A stretch of DNA of 64,000 bases from Syntrophaceae bacterium (GTDB taxonomy: Bacteria > Desulfobacterota > BSN033 > UBA1163), in assembly GCA_013388635.1 (NCBI GenBank), contig JACAEX010000084.1, forward strand, positions 1 to 64,000, read 5' to 3'. Position numbers and translations under genes: made by a program. This document shows, in pieces, positions 44,746 through 52,137 of the stretch. Each line of letters begins with the position of its first letter. Within the stretch, counting starts at the first letter, position 1. Under the pieces are notes generated by a model. It was not told the DNA's origin. It saw only the letters and a program-made list of their open reading frames with translations, and made no database searches.

Positions 44746-45711
44746 TCATCTACCCCTTTCCGATAACTCCTTCGATGCAGGCTTCAATAAATCTTGGAAG
44801 AAGCCCATCACGCCCTCGGGCAGAAAAAAGATCACAAGGATCAGGATCACCCCAAGGATCAGGGTCCAATACTCCGTATATTTTCCAACAAAGGTTCTTA
44901 AAGCTACGATCATAGCTGCTCCCAGGATCGGACCGGCAAATGTAAACCATCCTCCCAAGAGACACATAATGAATATCTCGAGTGACAAGACCCAGAAAAG
45001 CATTTCAGCGAAAACCGATCGTTCCAGTACCACAAAAAGCACCCCTGCCACTCCTGCGAAGAATGTGGCAACAACAATTCCACCGAGTTGATAAAGTCGG
45101 ACGTTGATCCCAACAGCCTCACACCGCTGCGCATTGTCTCGAATGGCTTGAAGCGTGCTTCCAAAGGGAGATCTAAAAATCATGTACATCAGAACGAGGC
45201 AGATCAAGAAGACGACCAGAATAAAGTAATAGGAATGATTCAAAGACGAAAGAAAGGAAGGCATGGAAACGCCGTGGATGCCATCGTCTCCGCCGGTAAA
45301 GCTATACCAACGAAAAACAATCGCCCAGATGAGTGACCCCAAAGAGATCTGTAACATCCCGAAATACAGCCGGGTCAGCCTGACACAGAACCAGCCGATG
45401 ATGAGACCTGTGATCGCTGCCACAAGGGGACCGGCAATAAAACCGACCCACAAAGGGAGTTTGGTTTTGGTCAACATCAAGGCGACCGTATAGGCCCCTA
45501 CACCGTAAAAAACAGCGTGATGAAACTGAAACATCCCACCATGGCCAACCACCATGTTGAGACTCATAGCCAATAGAGCGGTCACATAAATCAGGGCAAG
45601 GATGTAAACATAGAATCTTGGAGCAGCTATCGGTAGCAAGAATAAGATGATAAGAATAACCGTTATGGGCACAAACCAGTTTGAACGAATCATCCTCTCA
45701 AACAAATCCAA
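44746..45711 (-). CDS. livM: Liv-type ABC importer permease LivM (system C)
   Basis: A 321-residue permease. MVVGHGGMFQFHHAVFYGVGAYTVAL is the LivM motif in a variant form. FGSTLQAIRDNAQRCEAVGIN is the ATPase-contact loop, and the C-terminal FFLPEGVMGFFQDL is normal, with no zinc-ribbon tail. The start is probably TTG at 45711 following AAAAGGAG, nine bases after the livH stop; ATG at codon 7 is possible. Confidence 0.92.
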   Translation of the reverse strand: MDLFERMIRSNWFVPITVILIILFLLPIAAPRFYVYILALIYVTALLAMSLNMVVGHGGMFQFHHAVFYGVGAYTVALMLTKTKLPLWVGFIAGPLVAAITGLIIGWFCVRLTRLYFGMLQISLGSLIWAIVFRWYSFTGGDDGIHGVSMPSFLSSLNHSYYFILVVFLICLVLMYMIFRSPFGSTLQAIRDNAQRCEAVGINVRLYQLGGIVVATFFAGVAGVLFVVLERSVFAEMLFWVLSLEIFIMCLLGGWFTFAGPILGAAMIVALRTFVGKYTEYWTLILGVILILVIFFLPEGVMGFFQDLLKPASKELSERGR

Positions 45712-45720
45712 TTCTCCTTT

Positions 45721-46602
45721 TTACCAGACGGATTTAAGCAACCCTTTTGGTCGAAGAAGCAATACAATCACGACTGCAATATAAGGAAAAACAATAGCAA
45801 ATTGAGGCCAGAATAATACACCAAACGAGTGAGTTATTCCGAAAATGAGAGACCCTACCAAGGCCCCCCACATGTTACCCAAGCCTCCAATAATGACAAT
45901 AAGAAAAGCCTCGATGATGAGCGTATGATCCATCCCCAACGTAATACTCACCGTGGGGGCAACCAAAGCTCCTCCCACCCCAGCAAGATAACAGCCGATG
46001 ACGAAAGCAATGGCAAAAACCCAACTGACATTGATCCCCAGCACGCCCACCATCTCCCGATCCACAGCAGCCGCACGGGAGATCTTACCTATCTTGGTCT
46101 TAATGGTAAAGAGCCAGAGGGCGATGGCGACCAAGGGCCCGATGAGGATGAGAAATAGGTTATAGCGTGGGAAGGATGCGCCCAACAAAGAGATCGAACC
46201 TTTGAGCAAAGCCGGTGCTGAAACCGACTTATATTCTGCGCCCCAAACAATTTTCACCAGATCTCCAAGGATCAGGGAAATCGCAAAGGTGAACAGAAGC
46301 AGCATCAGGTGCTCTCTCTGATAGAGATGCTGAAACAGAGCCCTCTCCGCAATGAGGCTGACCAATGCTACTAATAGAGGGGCCAGGATCAATGCGATCC
46401 AGAAACCGGTCGATCCGGCAAACATCTTGGTGATGCTGAAGGTGGCGAAAGCCCCGATCATATAAAGCGAACCATGGGCAATGTTCGGGACCCTGAGCAC
46501 TCCCAGAACAAAACTCAATCCAGCGCAGACGATGAACAAGATCATCGATCTGCTAATTCCTACCAGTAGCTGGCAGATCAGTTCTGCTCCACCGAAAGTC
46601 AT
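45721..46602 (-). CDS. livH: Liv-type ABC importer permease LivH (system C)
   Basis: A 293-residue permease. GISRSMILFIVCAGLSFVLGVLRVPNIAHGSLYMIG carries the NIAH entry motif. KIGKISRAAAVDREMVGVLGIN is the ATPase-contact loop, and GGLGNMWGALVGSLIFG the late loop. GGGAG lies seven bases before the ATG. It follows the proximal binding-protein gene after a strong hairpin. Confidence 0.93.
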   Translation of the reverse strand: MTFGGAELICQLLVGISRSMILFIVCAGLSFVLGVLRVPNIAHGSLYMIGAFATFSITKMFAGSTGFWIALILAPLLVALVSLIAERALFQHLYQREHLMLLLFTFAISLILGDLVKIVWGAEYKSVSAPALLKGSISLLGASFPRYNLFLILIGPLVAIALWLFTIKTKIGKISRAAAVDREMVGVLGINVSWVFAIAFVIGCYLAGVGGALVAPTVSITLGMDHTLIIEAFLIVIIGGLGNMWGALVGSLIFGITHSFGVLFWPQFAIVFPYIAVVIVLLLRPKGLLKSVW

Positions 46603-46657
46603 CTCTTCACTCCCGCCGGCTCACCTTTCCGATTCGGACAAAGGACTCTTGACACGA

Positions 46658-46695
46658 CCGGGATCCTCCCTGGATTTGGAAGGGGAGGATCCCGG
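46658..46695 (-). terminator. Hairpin after proximal binding-protein gene (system C)
   Basis: CCGGGATCCTCCC (46658-46670) pairs perfectly with GGGAGGATCCCGG (46683-46695): 13 pairs, 12-base loop, no clear T-run. It probably stabilises the binding-protein mRNA and lowers read-through to livH. Confidence 0.7.
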
Positions 46696-46724
46696 AATAA
46701 ACTTAGTTCAAAAGTAAGGGGCCC

Positions 46725-47957
46725 CTACTGGCCTCGTGCCTTCTTAATCTCCTCAATGCTCGGCATCACATCCTTGGCCGGAATGGTCACAATATCACTC
46801 GCAATGAGGAATGGATATTCCCGTACCTTCTTGGTCACGCCCATAAACATCGGCAACATCGCCTGATGATCAAAGGCCCGCATCTCGATCTCACCGACTG
46901 GACTATCTACTTTCAGCCCGCTTAAGGCATCGATAAACTTCTCTCTGTCCATCTTGCCTGCCTTTTCCAATGCCTTGACGATGAACTGGGCAGCAAGGTA
47001 GCCATAGAGGGCGCCGACTTTGGGTTCTCTTCCGTAAGCATCTTTGAAGGCCTTTACAAAAGCCCTGTTCTTCGGGGTGTCCGGGTAGTAAAAATGGTAA
47101 TTCGATGTCCCGATCACTTTTTCAGGGGCATCCAGACCCAGAGGTGCCAGGGTGCTATGTTCAGTGGCCGTATGGATGAACATCGGAACCTTTTCTGCAA
47201 ATCCGGTCGCCTTGGCTGCCTTCATGGCATTGACCATGCTGGCCCCTCCTGTTGCAAAGATCACGGCATCGGGTTTAGCCGCCGTGATGGCAGTCAGGTA
47301 GGGGGTCAACTCAGGCTCCCCAACCTTCCACCACGACTGCCCGATGAGCTCGACTCCGGGTTTCAGCTTTTTGAGATTTCCCCAGACCCCGTCTGCAAGG
47401 GCATGGCCATACTCATAATCATCGCCAGCAATCCAGTATTTGACGTAGGGTTTTTTAGCTAACCCAGCGGCTGCGGCTTTGCCAATCATCGCGGTATTCT
47501 CCGTAATGGAGAAGATGTAGCGGTGTCCCTTCTCTCCAGTGATTTTTTCGCTTTTTGAAAAGGTGACGATAAAGGGTATCTTCTCCGTCTTACAATACTC
47601 TGAAACCGCCAGCGTCGCCGCGCTGTTAATCGTCCCCATCAAGATGTCAACTTTTTCCATCATGATCAGTTCCTTGGCCATGCTTAAACAGATATCCACC
47701 TTGAACTTATCATCCCTTGTCGTAAATTCTATTTTCCTCTTCAGGACACCCCCTTTCGCATTCACTTCGTCGATGGCCAATTTAAAAGCATCTCGAACAT
47801 CATAGGTATAGGTTGTGGGAGGTCCGGAATAGGTATCGATAATGCCCACCTTAATAGGGCCCTGGGCCTTGACATCTAAAACGGGGTGGACCAAAAACAT
47901 CAAGCCTAAAATGACCGGAAACAATAAGAAATTTCTCCTGTGAATCACTCTTTCCAT
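46725..47957 (-). CDS. Liv-type periplasmic binding protein 1 (system C)
   Basis: A 410-residue type I binding protein. A signal peptide (MERVIHRRNFLLFPVILGLMFL, with cleavage near VKAQ) precedes GPIKVGIIDTYSGPPTTY. It aligns along its whole length with the protein at 48034 and shares long identical blocks such as KPYVKYWIAGDDYEYGHA and ELIGQSWWKVGEPEL. AAAGGAGG lies upstream. The specific ligand is unknown. SYSGP-like first loops occur in binding proteins for organic acids as well as amino acids. Confidence 0.9.
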   Translation of the reverse strand: MERVIHRRNFLLFPVILGLMFLVHPVLDVKAQGPIKVGIIDTYSGPPTTYTYDVRDAFKLAIDEVNAKGGVLKRKIEFTTRDDKFKVDICLSMAKELIMMEKVDILMGTINSAATLAVSEYCKTEKIPFIVTFSKSEKITGEKGHRYIFSITENTAMIGKAAAAGLAKKPYVKYWIAGDDYEYGHALADGVWGNLKKLKPGVELIGQSWWKVGEPELTPYLTAITAAKPDAVIFATGGASMVNAMKAAKATGFAEKVPMFIHTATEHSTLAPLGLDAPEKVIGTSNYHFYYPDTPKNRAFVKAFKDAYGREPKVGALYGYLAAQFIVKALEKAGKMDREKFIDALSGLKVDSPVGEIEMRAFDHQAMLPMFMGVTKKVREYPFLIASDIVTIPAKDVMPSIEEIKKARGQ

Positions 47958-47991
47958 TCTTCCTACCTCCTTTCCCGACGCCTGGGATCAA

Positions 47992-48023
47992 GGAGCAGGG
48001 GCTCCGATCGAAGCCCCTGCTCC
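47992..48023 (-). terminator. Hairpin after distal binding-protein gene (system C)
   Basis: GGAGCAGGGGCT and AGCCCCTGCTCC form 12 perfect pairs with an eight-base loop. The flanks TGGGAT/ATCCCA can extend it. No T-run follows on the minus strand; it is a likely mRNA stabiliser or attenuator. Confidence 0.7.
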
Positions 48024-48033
48024 ATCCCAAAGA

Positions 48034-49263
48034 TTACGATTTTCCTCGAACCTTCTTGATCTCCTCGCAAGTGGGCATGATCTCTTTGCCAGGCACCGTG
48101 ACGATATCCGTCGAAATAATGAAATCATACTGGGGCACTTTTTTGGTCACACCTAAGAACATGGGAAGGACGGCCTGATGGTCGCAAGCTCGCATCTCCA
48201 CTTCGCCCACAGGGCTGTCGACTTTCATCCCTTCCATTGCTTTGATAAACTTCTCTCTATCGATGGCACCTGCCTTGATGAAGGACTTCGCAATGAGATG
48301 GGCCGTGACATAAGCATGGAAAGCCGGAAATCCAGGCGGATTCCCGTAAGCATCCTGGAAAGCCTTGACGAAGGCCCGATTGGCCGGGGTATCGGGATGA
48401 TAAAAATGATAGTCCATCGTCCCCATCACCCCCTCAGGGGCCTCCTTGCCTAACGGTTTGAGAACGGCATGATCGGTGGCGGTGTGAATCCAGATCGGGA
48501 TCCTTTCCGACATGCCGGTCGACTTGATCGCTTTGAGGGCATTGGTCATGCTCGCACCGCCTGTGGCAAAAATAACAGCATCCGGTTTCGCAGACGTGAT
48601 CGCCGTGATATAGGGGATCAGGTCGGGCTCCCCTACCTTCCACCATGACTGCCCGATCAGTTCAACCTTCGGCTTGAGCGCCTTCAAATTCCGCCAGGCC
48701 GCATCCGCGATGGCATGCCCATACTCGTAATCATCACCTGCGATCCAGTATTTCACATAGGGCTTCTTGCTTAAGGCCACGCCCCCTGCCTTGCCAGCCA
48801 TATAGGTATTCTCGCTGGTGCAAAAAACATAACGATGCCCCTTCTCTCCGGTTATCTTTTCGCTCTTCGATATCCAGACGATAAAAGGTATCTTCTCTCC
48901 CTTCACATAATCCGATACGGCCAAGGAGACAGCGCTATTGATCGTCCCTACGAGGAGGTCTACCTTCTCCATCATGACCAGCTCTTTCGCCATACTGAGG
49001 CCGATATCCACCTTGAATTTGTCGTCCCTCGTGGTAAATTCAATCTTGGCTCCCAATACCCCCTTCTTATTGATCTCGTTTAATGCGAGTTTGAAGCCAT
49101 TCAGCGCGTCATTTCCATAAACCGCAGGCGGTCCGCTGTAGGTATCGAGTATGCCAACCTTGATCGTGCGCTGGGCATTCACATGAACCGGCTGTAGGAG
49201 AAGCAATAAAGCCAGAAACGACACAGATAGGATAAGAACTTTCCTGACAATTCCTTTTCTCAT
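48034..49263 (-). CDS. Liv-type periplasmic binding protein 2 (system C)
   Basis: A 409-residue type I binding protein, tandem paralogue of the one at 46725. The signal peptide (MRKGIVRKVLILSVSFLALLLLLQ...) ends near VNAQ. RTIKVGILDTYSGPPAVYGNDA opens the mature protein. Differences near the ligand loops (for example WISKSEK for TFSKSEK, and MGTMDYHF for IGTSNYHF) suggest related but different ligands. ATG 49263 was chosen over the in-frame GTG 49272 because GGAGG is eight bases before it. It is the first gene of the importer C operon, behind a structured leader. Confidence 0.9.
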   Translation of the reverse strand: MRKGIVRKVLILSVSFLALLLLLQPVHVNAQRTIKVGILDTYSGPPAVYGNDALNGFKLALNEINKKGVLGAKIEFTTRDDKFKVDIGLSMAKELVMMEKVDLLVGTINSAVSLAVSDYVKGEKIPFIVWISKSEKITGEKGHRYVFCTSENTYMAGKAGGVALSKKPYVKYWIAGDDYEYGHAIADAAWRNLKALKPKVELIGQSWWKVGEPDLIPYITAITSAKPDAVIFATGGASMTNALKAIKSTGMSERIPIWIHTATDHAVLKPLGKEAPEGVMGTMDYHFYHPDTPANRAFVKAFQDAYGNPPGFPAFHAYVTAHLIAKSFIKAGAIDREKFIKAMEGMKVDSPVGEVEMRACDHQAVLPMFLGVTKKVPQYDFIISTDIVTVPGKEIMPTCEEIKKVRGKS

Positions 49264-49346
49264 GTCTCTCACCTCCAGAGTTATTTGAATTCAACAGGTT
49301 TGAGATTTTTGCCCGATCCCTCCTTTCTACAGTCTTGTTCCGCTTT

Positions 49347-49444
49347 ACCCCGTCACGCAGAAAGCCCCGTGATTTATCACGGGGATGAGTGTTTCATGTC
49401 CGAAGAAGAGCCCAGTGCCCCGCGTCTTAATGCGGGGACGGGGT
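49347..49444 (-). other. Structured leader: closed three-way-junction fold
   Basis: On the minus strand ACCCCGT (plus 49438-49444) pairs with ACGGGGT (plus 49347-49353), closing two hairpins: CCCCGC/GCGGGG (plus 49418-49423 with 49432-49437) and CCCCGTGA/TCACGGGG with TAAA loop (plus 49365-49384). A 33-base linker joins them. It lies between the promoter and the first binding-protein gene. It could be a regulatory RNA or a relic of an IS200/IS605-type element end, which often carries such hairpins. Confidence 0.55.
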
Positions 49445-49458
49445 TTGCAGCTAACTGC

Positions 49459-49487
49459 TTTATATTCTTAAACCAAACAGATGTCAA
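49459..49487 (-). promoter_or_regulatory. Promoter of Liv importer C operon
   Basis: The minus strand reads TTGACA (plus 49482-49487), 17 bases, TATAAA (plus 49459-49464). The -35 box overlaps the last codons of the SDR gene. The predicted leader is about 190 nt. Confidence 0.75.
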
Positions 49488-50290
49488 CTCCCTTTTTTCT
49501 TCCTCATCTCAGCAATCAGATCGATCAACCCGGTCGGGTGGTAGCCCATCATCCCGCCGTCGGCAATGATCGTCGTCCCGTTGATATAGCTGGAATCGTC
49601 GGAGGCTAAAAACAGGGCGACCCTCACAATCTCCTCTGGATTTCCAAGCCTTTTCAGGGGGACCTGCTGGGTCAATCCAGAAAGAAGGATCTCTTTGTTG
49701 AGGATGGGCGTGTTCATACCAGCAGCGATGAACCCGGGGGCGATGGCATTGACCAGGATGTTGTACCTGCTCCATTCATAAGCCAGGATTCGAGTCAACG
49801 TCATCACCCCAGCCTTGCTGACACAGTAGGGTAAGAAACCCTGCTCTCCAAGGATTCCAGCCGTGGAGGAGATATTGATGATCTTTCCGCCGCCCTGCTT
49901 CATCATCTCTTTGCCCACGGCCTGACAGCAGAGAAAGACCCCTTTTAAATTGACATTCATCACCTGATCCCAGCCTTCCTCTTTGATCCTCTCCGCCTCC
50001 AAGATGAAGGGATTCACCCCGGCATTGTTCACTAAAATATCAACCCTTCCAAATACGCCGACCGCCTCATCGACCATCCTGTTGACGTCTTGCAAGGAAG
50101 AGACATCCGCTCCGATTGCCAGTGAGCGCACCCCGAGCCCCTCTATTTCATTGGCCACGGTCTTTGCCTGCTCGATATTTCGACCGTTGATGATCACATC
50201 CGCACCCTCCCTGGCAAACCCAAGAGCAAATTCTTTACCAATCCCCCTCGTCGACCCAGTGATCAGAGCCACCTTGCCTTTCAGTTTCAT
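49484..50290 (-). CDS. Short-chain dehydrogenase/reductase (FabG-like)
   Basis: A 268-residue classical SDR. The cofactor motif is TGSTRGIGKEFA (about 12-23). NNAGV, the catalytic serine in NISSTAG, and YCVSKAG (Tyr and Lys) follow. The ending INGTTIIADGGMMGYHP is family-typical. RN after the second strand (INGRN) suggests NADP preference. GGGAGGG precedes the ATG. It sits upstream of importer C, whose promoter overlaps its 3' end. It is likely a 3-hydroxyacyl or alcohol dehydrogenase; the substrate is unknown. Confidence 0.92.
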   Translation of the reverse strand: MKLKGKVALITGSTRGIGKEFALGFAREGADVIINGRNIEQAKTVANEIEGLGVRSLAIGADVSSLQDVNRMVDEAVGVFGRVDILVNNAGVNPFILEAERIKEEGWDQVMNVNLKGVFLCCQAVGKEMMKQGGGKIINISSTAGILGEQGFLPYCVSKAGVMTLTRILAYEWSRYNILVNAIAPGFIAAGMNTPILNKEILLSGLTQQVPLKRLGNPEEIVRVALFLASDDSSYINGTTIIADGGMMGYHPTGLIDLIAEMRKKKGS

Positions 50291-50308
50291 CGCTGAACCC
50301 TCCCGTGT

Positions 50309-50893
50309 TCAACCCTGTAGGGAACGCAACCATGCGTTCCCTACGTTCTTTCCAATTATCTCCCCGTAATAATCCACGCAATTCTTGTGCGCACAACAAC
50401 CTTTTCTGTTTTCAATATCTAATTCCCATTTCAAGGGATTATTTACAATGTATTCTCTAAGATTGTCGAGCGATCTATCATTTCGTATCACATGATCGTA
50501 GAAGGATTTTTGCCAATGGAATTTTTTATTCCCCGTCATTTCAGCGTTTATTCTTCTCGACGAAAATGTTTTAAATCCTCGTATAATTTCCGACAGGTCA
50601 TGTGTAGGGAACGGTTTCAAACCGTTCCCTACAGTTTTTTCGCTACGAATCACGATTATTCCATGAACGTGATTTGGCACGATAACAAATGAATCCAGTG
50701 AACAATTCAAATAGTGCTTCGGCAAATCAGACCAACAATTCCTGGCTACCTCTCCATAGGTATTCAAAACCATTTCTCCATTTTCTATCTTCCCAAACCA
50801 CTCTTCTCTACTCTTGGTACAAATGGTTACAAAATAATACCCGCTCTGGGAGTAATCATAGCCCTTCAATCTCGTCGATCTTCTCTTTTTCAT
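50309..50893 (-). CDS. REP-associated tyrosine transposase (RAYT, IS200-like Y1)
   Basis: A 194-residue Y1 single-strand transposase. The HUH motif is PNHVHGI (His75, His77) and the likely catalytic tyrosine is Tyr132 in KSFYDHVIRN. The N-terminal GYDYSQSGYYFVTICT is family-typical. Two REP-like palindromes fall inside the coding sequence. One encodes TVGNGLKPFPTHD in the middle of the protein and one the C-terminal VGNAWLRSLQG. RAYT proteins are thought to mobilise REP hairpins. The frame is intact, so it may still be active. It ends 18 bp upstream of the SDR start. Confidence 0.92.
   Translation of the reverse strand: MKKRRSTRLKGYDYSQSGYYFVTICTKSREEWFGKIENGEMVLNTYGEVARNCWSDLPKHYLNCSLDSFVIVPNHVHGIIVIRSEKTVGNGLKPFPTHDLSEIIRGFKTFSSRRINAEMTGNKKFHWQKSFYDHVIRNDRSLDNLREYIVNNPLKWELDIENRKGCCAHKNCVDYYGEIIGKNVGNAWLRSLQG
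50317..50344. repeat. REP palindrome GTAGGGAACGCA...TGCGTTCCCTAC
   Basis: 12-bp perfect arms with a four-base centre (ACCA), covering the 3' end of the transposase gene. Confidence 0.85.
50603..50633. repeat. REP palindrome TGTAGGGAACGGTTT...AAACCGTTCCCTACA
   Basis: 15-bp perfect arms around a single central C, wholly inside the transposase coding sequence. The outer 10 bp match the palindrome at 50317-50344. Confidence 0.88.
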
Positions 50894-51999
50894 CGCTCCA
50901 AAAATTCCTTCAGTCTATTCTCAAACAACCGATTCAAATGTTGGCTGTTTTTCGGTGACCAGCCAAAGACCTTCTCCCAGACCTCTTTGCTTTCCATACA
51001 CAGATAAATAAAAAGGCTCGGGTCCACCTCTCGAAGCCATCCGACCATCTTCTGATACATCTCCACACGAATCTCTCTTAAGTAACGAAATTTGCCATCC
51101 CTCCCCGGAAACAGTTCTCCCAAAAATATCCTGGTCCCTGGAAAACGTTCCTTAACCACCCCTTTCAGTTGAGGCGGGTATCGAAACCCTCCCAGGCTGA
51201 TCCAGGCGATCCTTTTCGGATCGATCCGCTTAAAAACCGAACGGATCGTCTCCTGATAATCTCCCTCCCAGCCGTCATAAAAGATCATCGGATCGAAATG
51301 AAACCCAACGAGGTAACCCGCCTCCTGACACCTTCTTGCGGAATCAACCCTCTCTCGCAAAGGAGCGGTTCCTCTCTCTTCTTCCTCGATCATTTTGGGA
51401 GGGTTGACCGACCAGGAGATGACCGTCCTTCCTCGATGGTTCAAACGGAGAAGATGAGAAACCTCGGCAGACTTGGTCTTCAACTCCAAAATCCCGTTTT
51501 TCTTCTCAGCGAAGAAAGGGACGAGCATCTGAGACACGGGGAAGAATGGCTCCAGGGCTAAGCTATCCGAAAGCTCCCCGGTTCCCAGCCTACGAAATGG
51601 CTGGGGATGGCTCGAGAGAAAGGCCTCTATTTCCTGAAGGAGGTCGTCCCAGTTGGAATACAGAGTGAGAAAGGGATTGTTGAGATATCCCTGGAGCACG
51701 CAGTAGGAGCAATCCATCGGACAATTGGTCATCGCATTGATCACATGGTATCCACAGCAGATATGGTGAGAGGTCCCTGGGCAGGGTTTCAAACGCCGTC
51801 CGTAAAAACGGGTCAGAAGAAGGTTCTTCTTACCAGCTCCAATGGGGTCCTGAAAGGAAGAATAATCTTTGATCAAGGGTCTCTTATCCTGAATCCTTTC
51901 AACCGGGACTTCAGGAAGCCCCTTCAGAACCGCCTGGGTGACCGGGTCGTCTTCAGCCTTAACATCAAGATAGATCTTTTCAATCTGAAAGGGGAACAT
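50890..51999 (-). CDS. SPL-like radical SAM protein
   Basis: A 369-residue protein of the spore photoproduct lyase-like radical SAM group. The cluster motif CPMDCSYC (CX3CX2C) is at residues 93-100, and an upstream GTSHHICCGYHVINAMTN is typical. True SPL has a hydrogen-donor cysteine about 40 residues after the cluster (Cys141 in Bacillus). Here the matching stretch reads RRLGTGELSDSLALE with no cysteine, so it is unlikely to repair spore photoproduct. ATG 51999 was chosen because the upstream frame is repeat-derived. It overlaps the transposase start by four bases on the same strand and follows a ParB-like gene. Confidence 0.85.
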   Translation of the reverse strand: MFPFQIEKIYLDVKAEDDPVTQAVLKGLPEVPVERIQDKRPLIKDYSSFQDPIGAGKKNLLLTRFYGRRLKPCPGTSHHICCGYHVINAMTNCPMDCSYCVLQGYLNNPFLTLYSNWDDLLQEIEAFLSSHPQPFRRLGTGELSDSLALEPFFPVSQMLVPFFAEKKNGILELKTKSAEVSHLLRLNHRGRTVISWSVNPPKMIEEEERGTAPLRERVDSARRCQEAGYLVGFHFDPMIFYDGWEGDYQETIRSVFKRIDPKRIAWISLGGFRYPPQLKGVVKERFPGTRIFLGELFPGRDGKFRYLREIRVEMYQKMVGWLREVDPSLFIYLCMESKEVWEKVFGWSPKNSQHLNRLFENRLKEFLER

Positions 52000-52009
52000 C
52001 CTTCCCTGA

Positions 52010-52137
52010 GCAAAAACCCGAAATCCGAATATCAAAATCCGAAACAAATCCTAAATTCGAATTTTCAAAACTTTATTTGGGTATTTGTATTTAGGTCATT
52101 TGAATTTGTTCCGAATTTCCGATTTCGTGCTTCGAAT
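52010..52137. repeat. AT-rich dispersed repeat, family A
   Basis: CCGAAATCCGAATATCAAAA, CGAATTTTCAAAACTTTATTTGG and TCCGAATTTCCGATTTCGTG form inverted arms. It exactly fills the gap between the SPL-like and ParB-like genes. Confidence 0.75.

Noticed and set aside
50890-51999. Spore photoproduct lyase
   Set aside because: The donor cysteine position is not a cysteine and there are no sporulation genes, so only SPL-like radical SAM is claimed.
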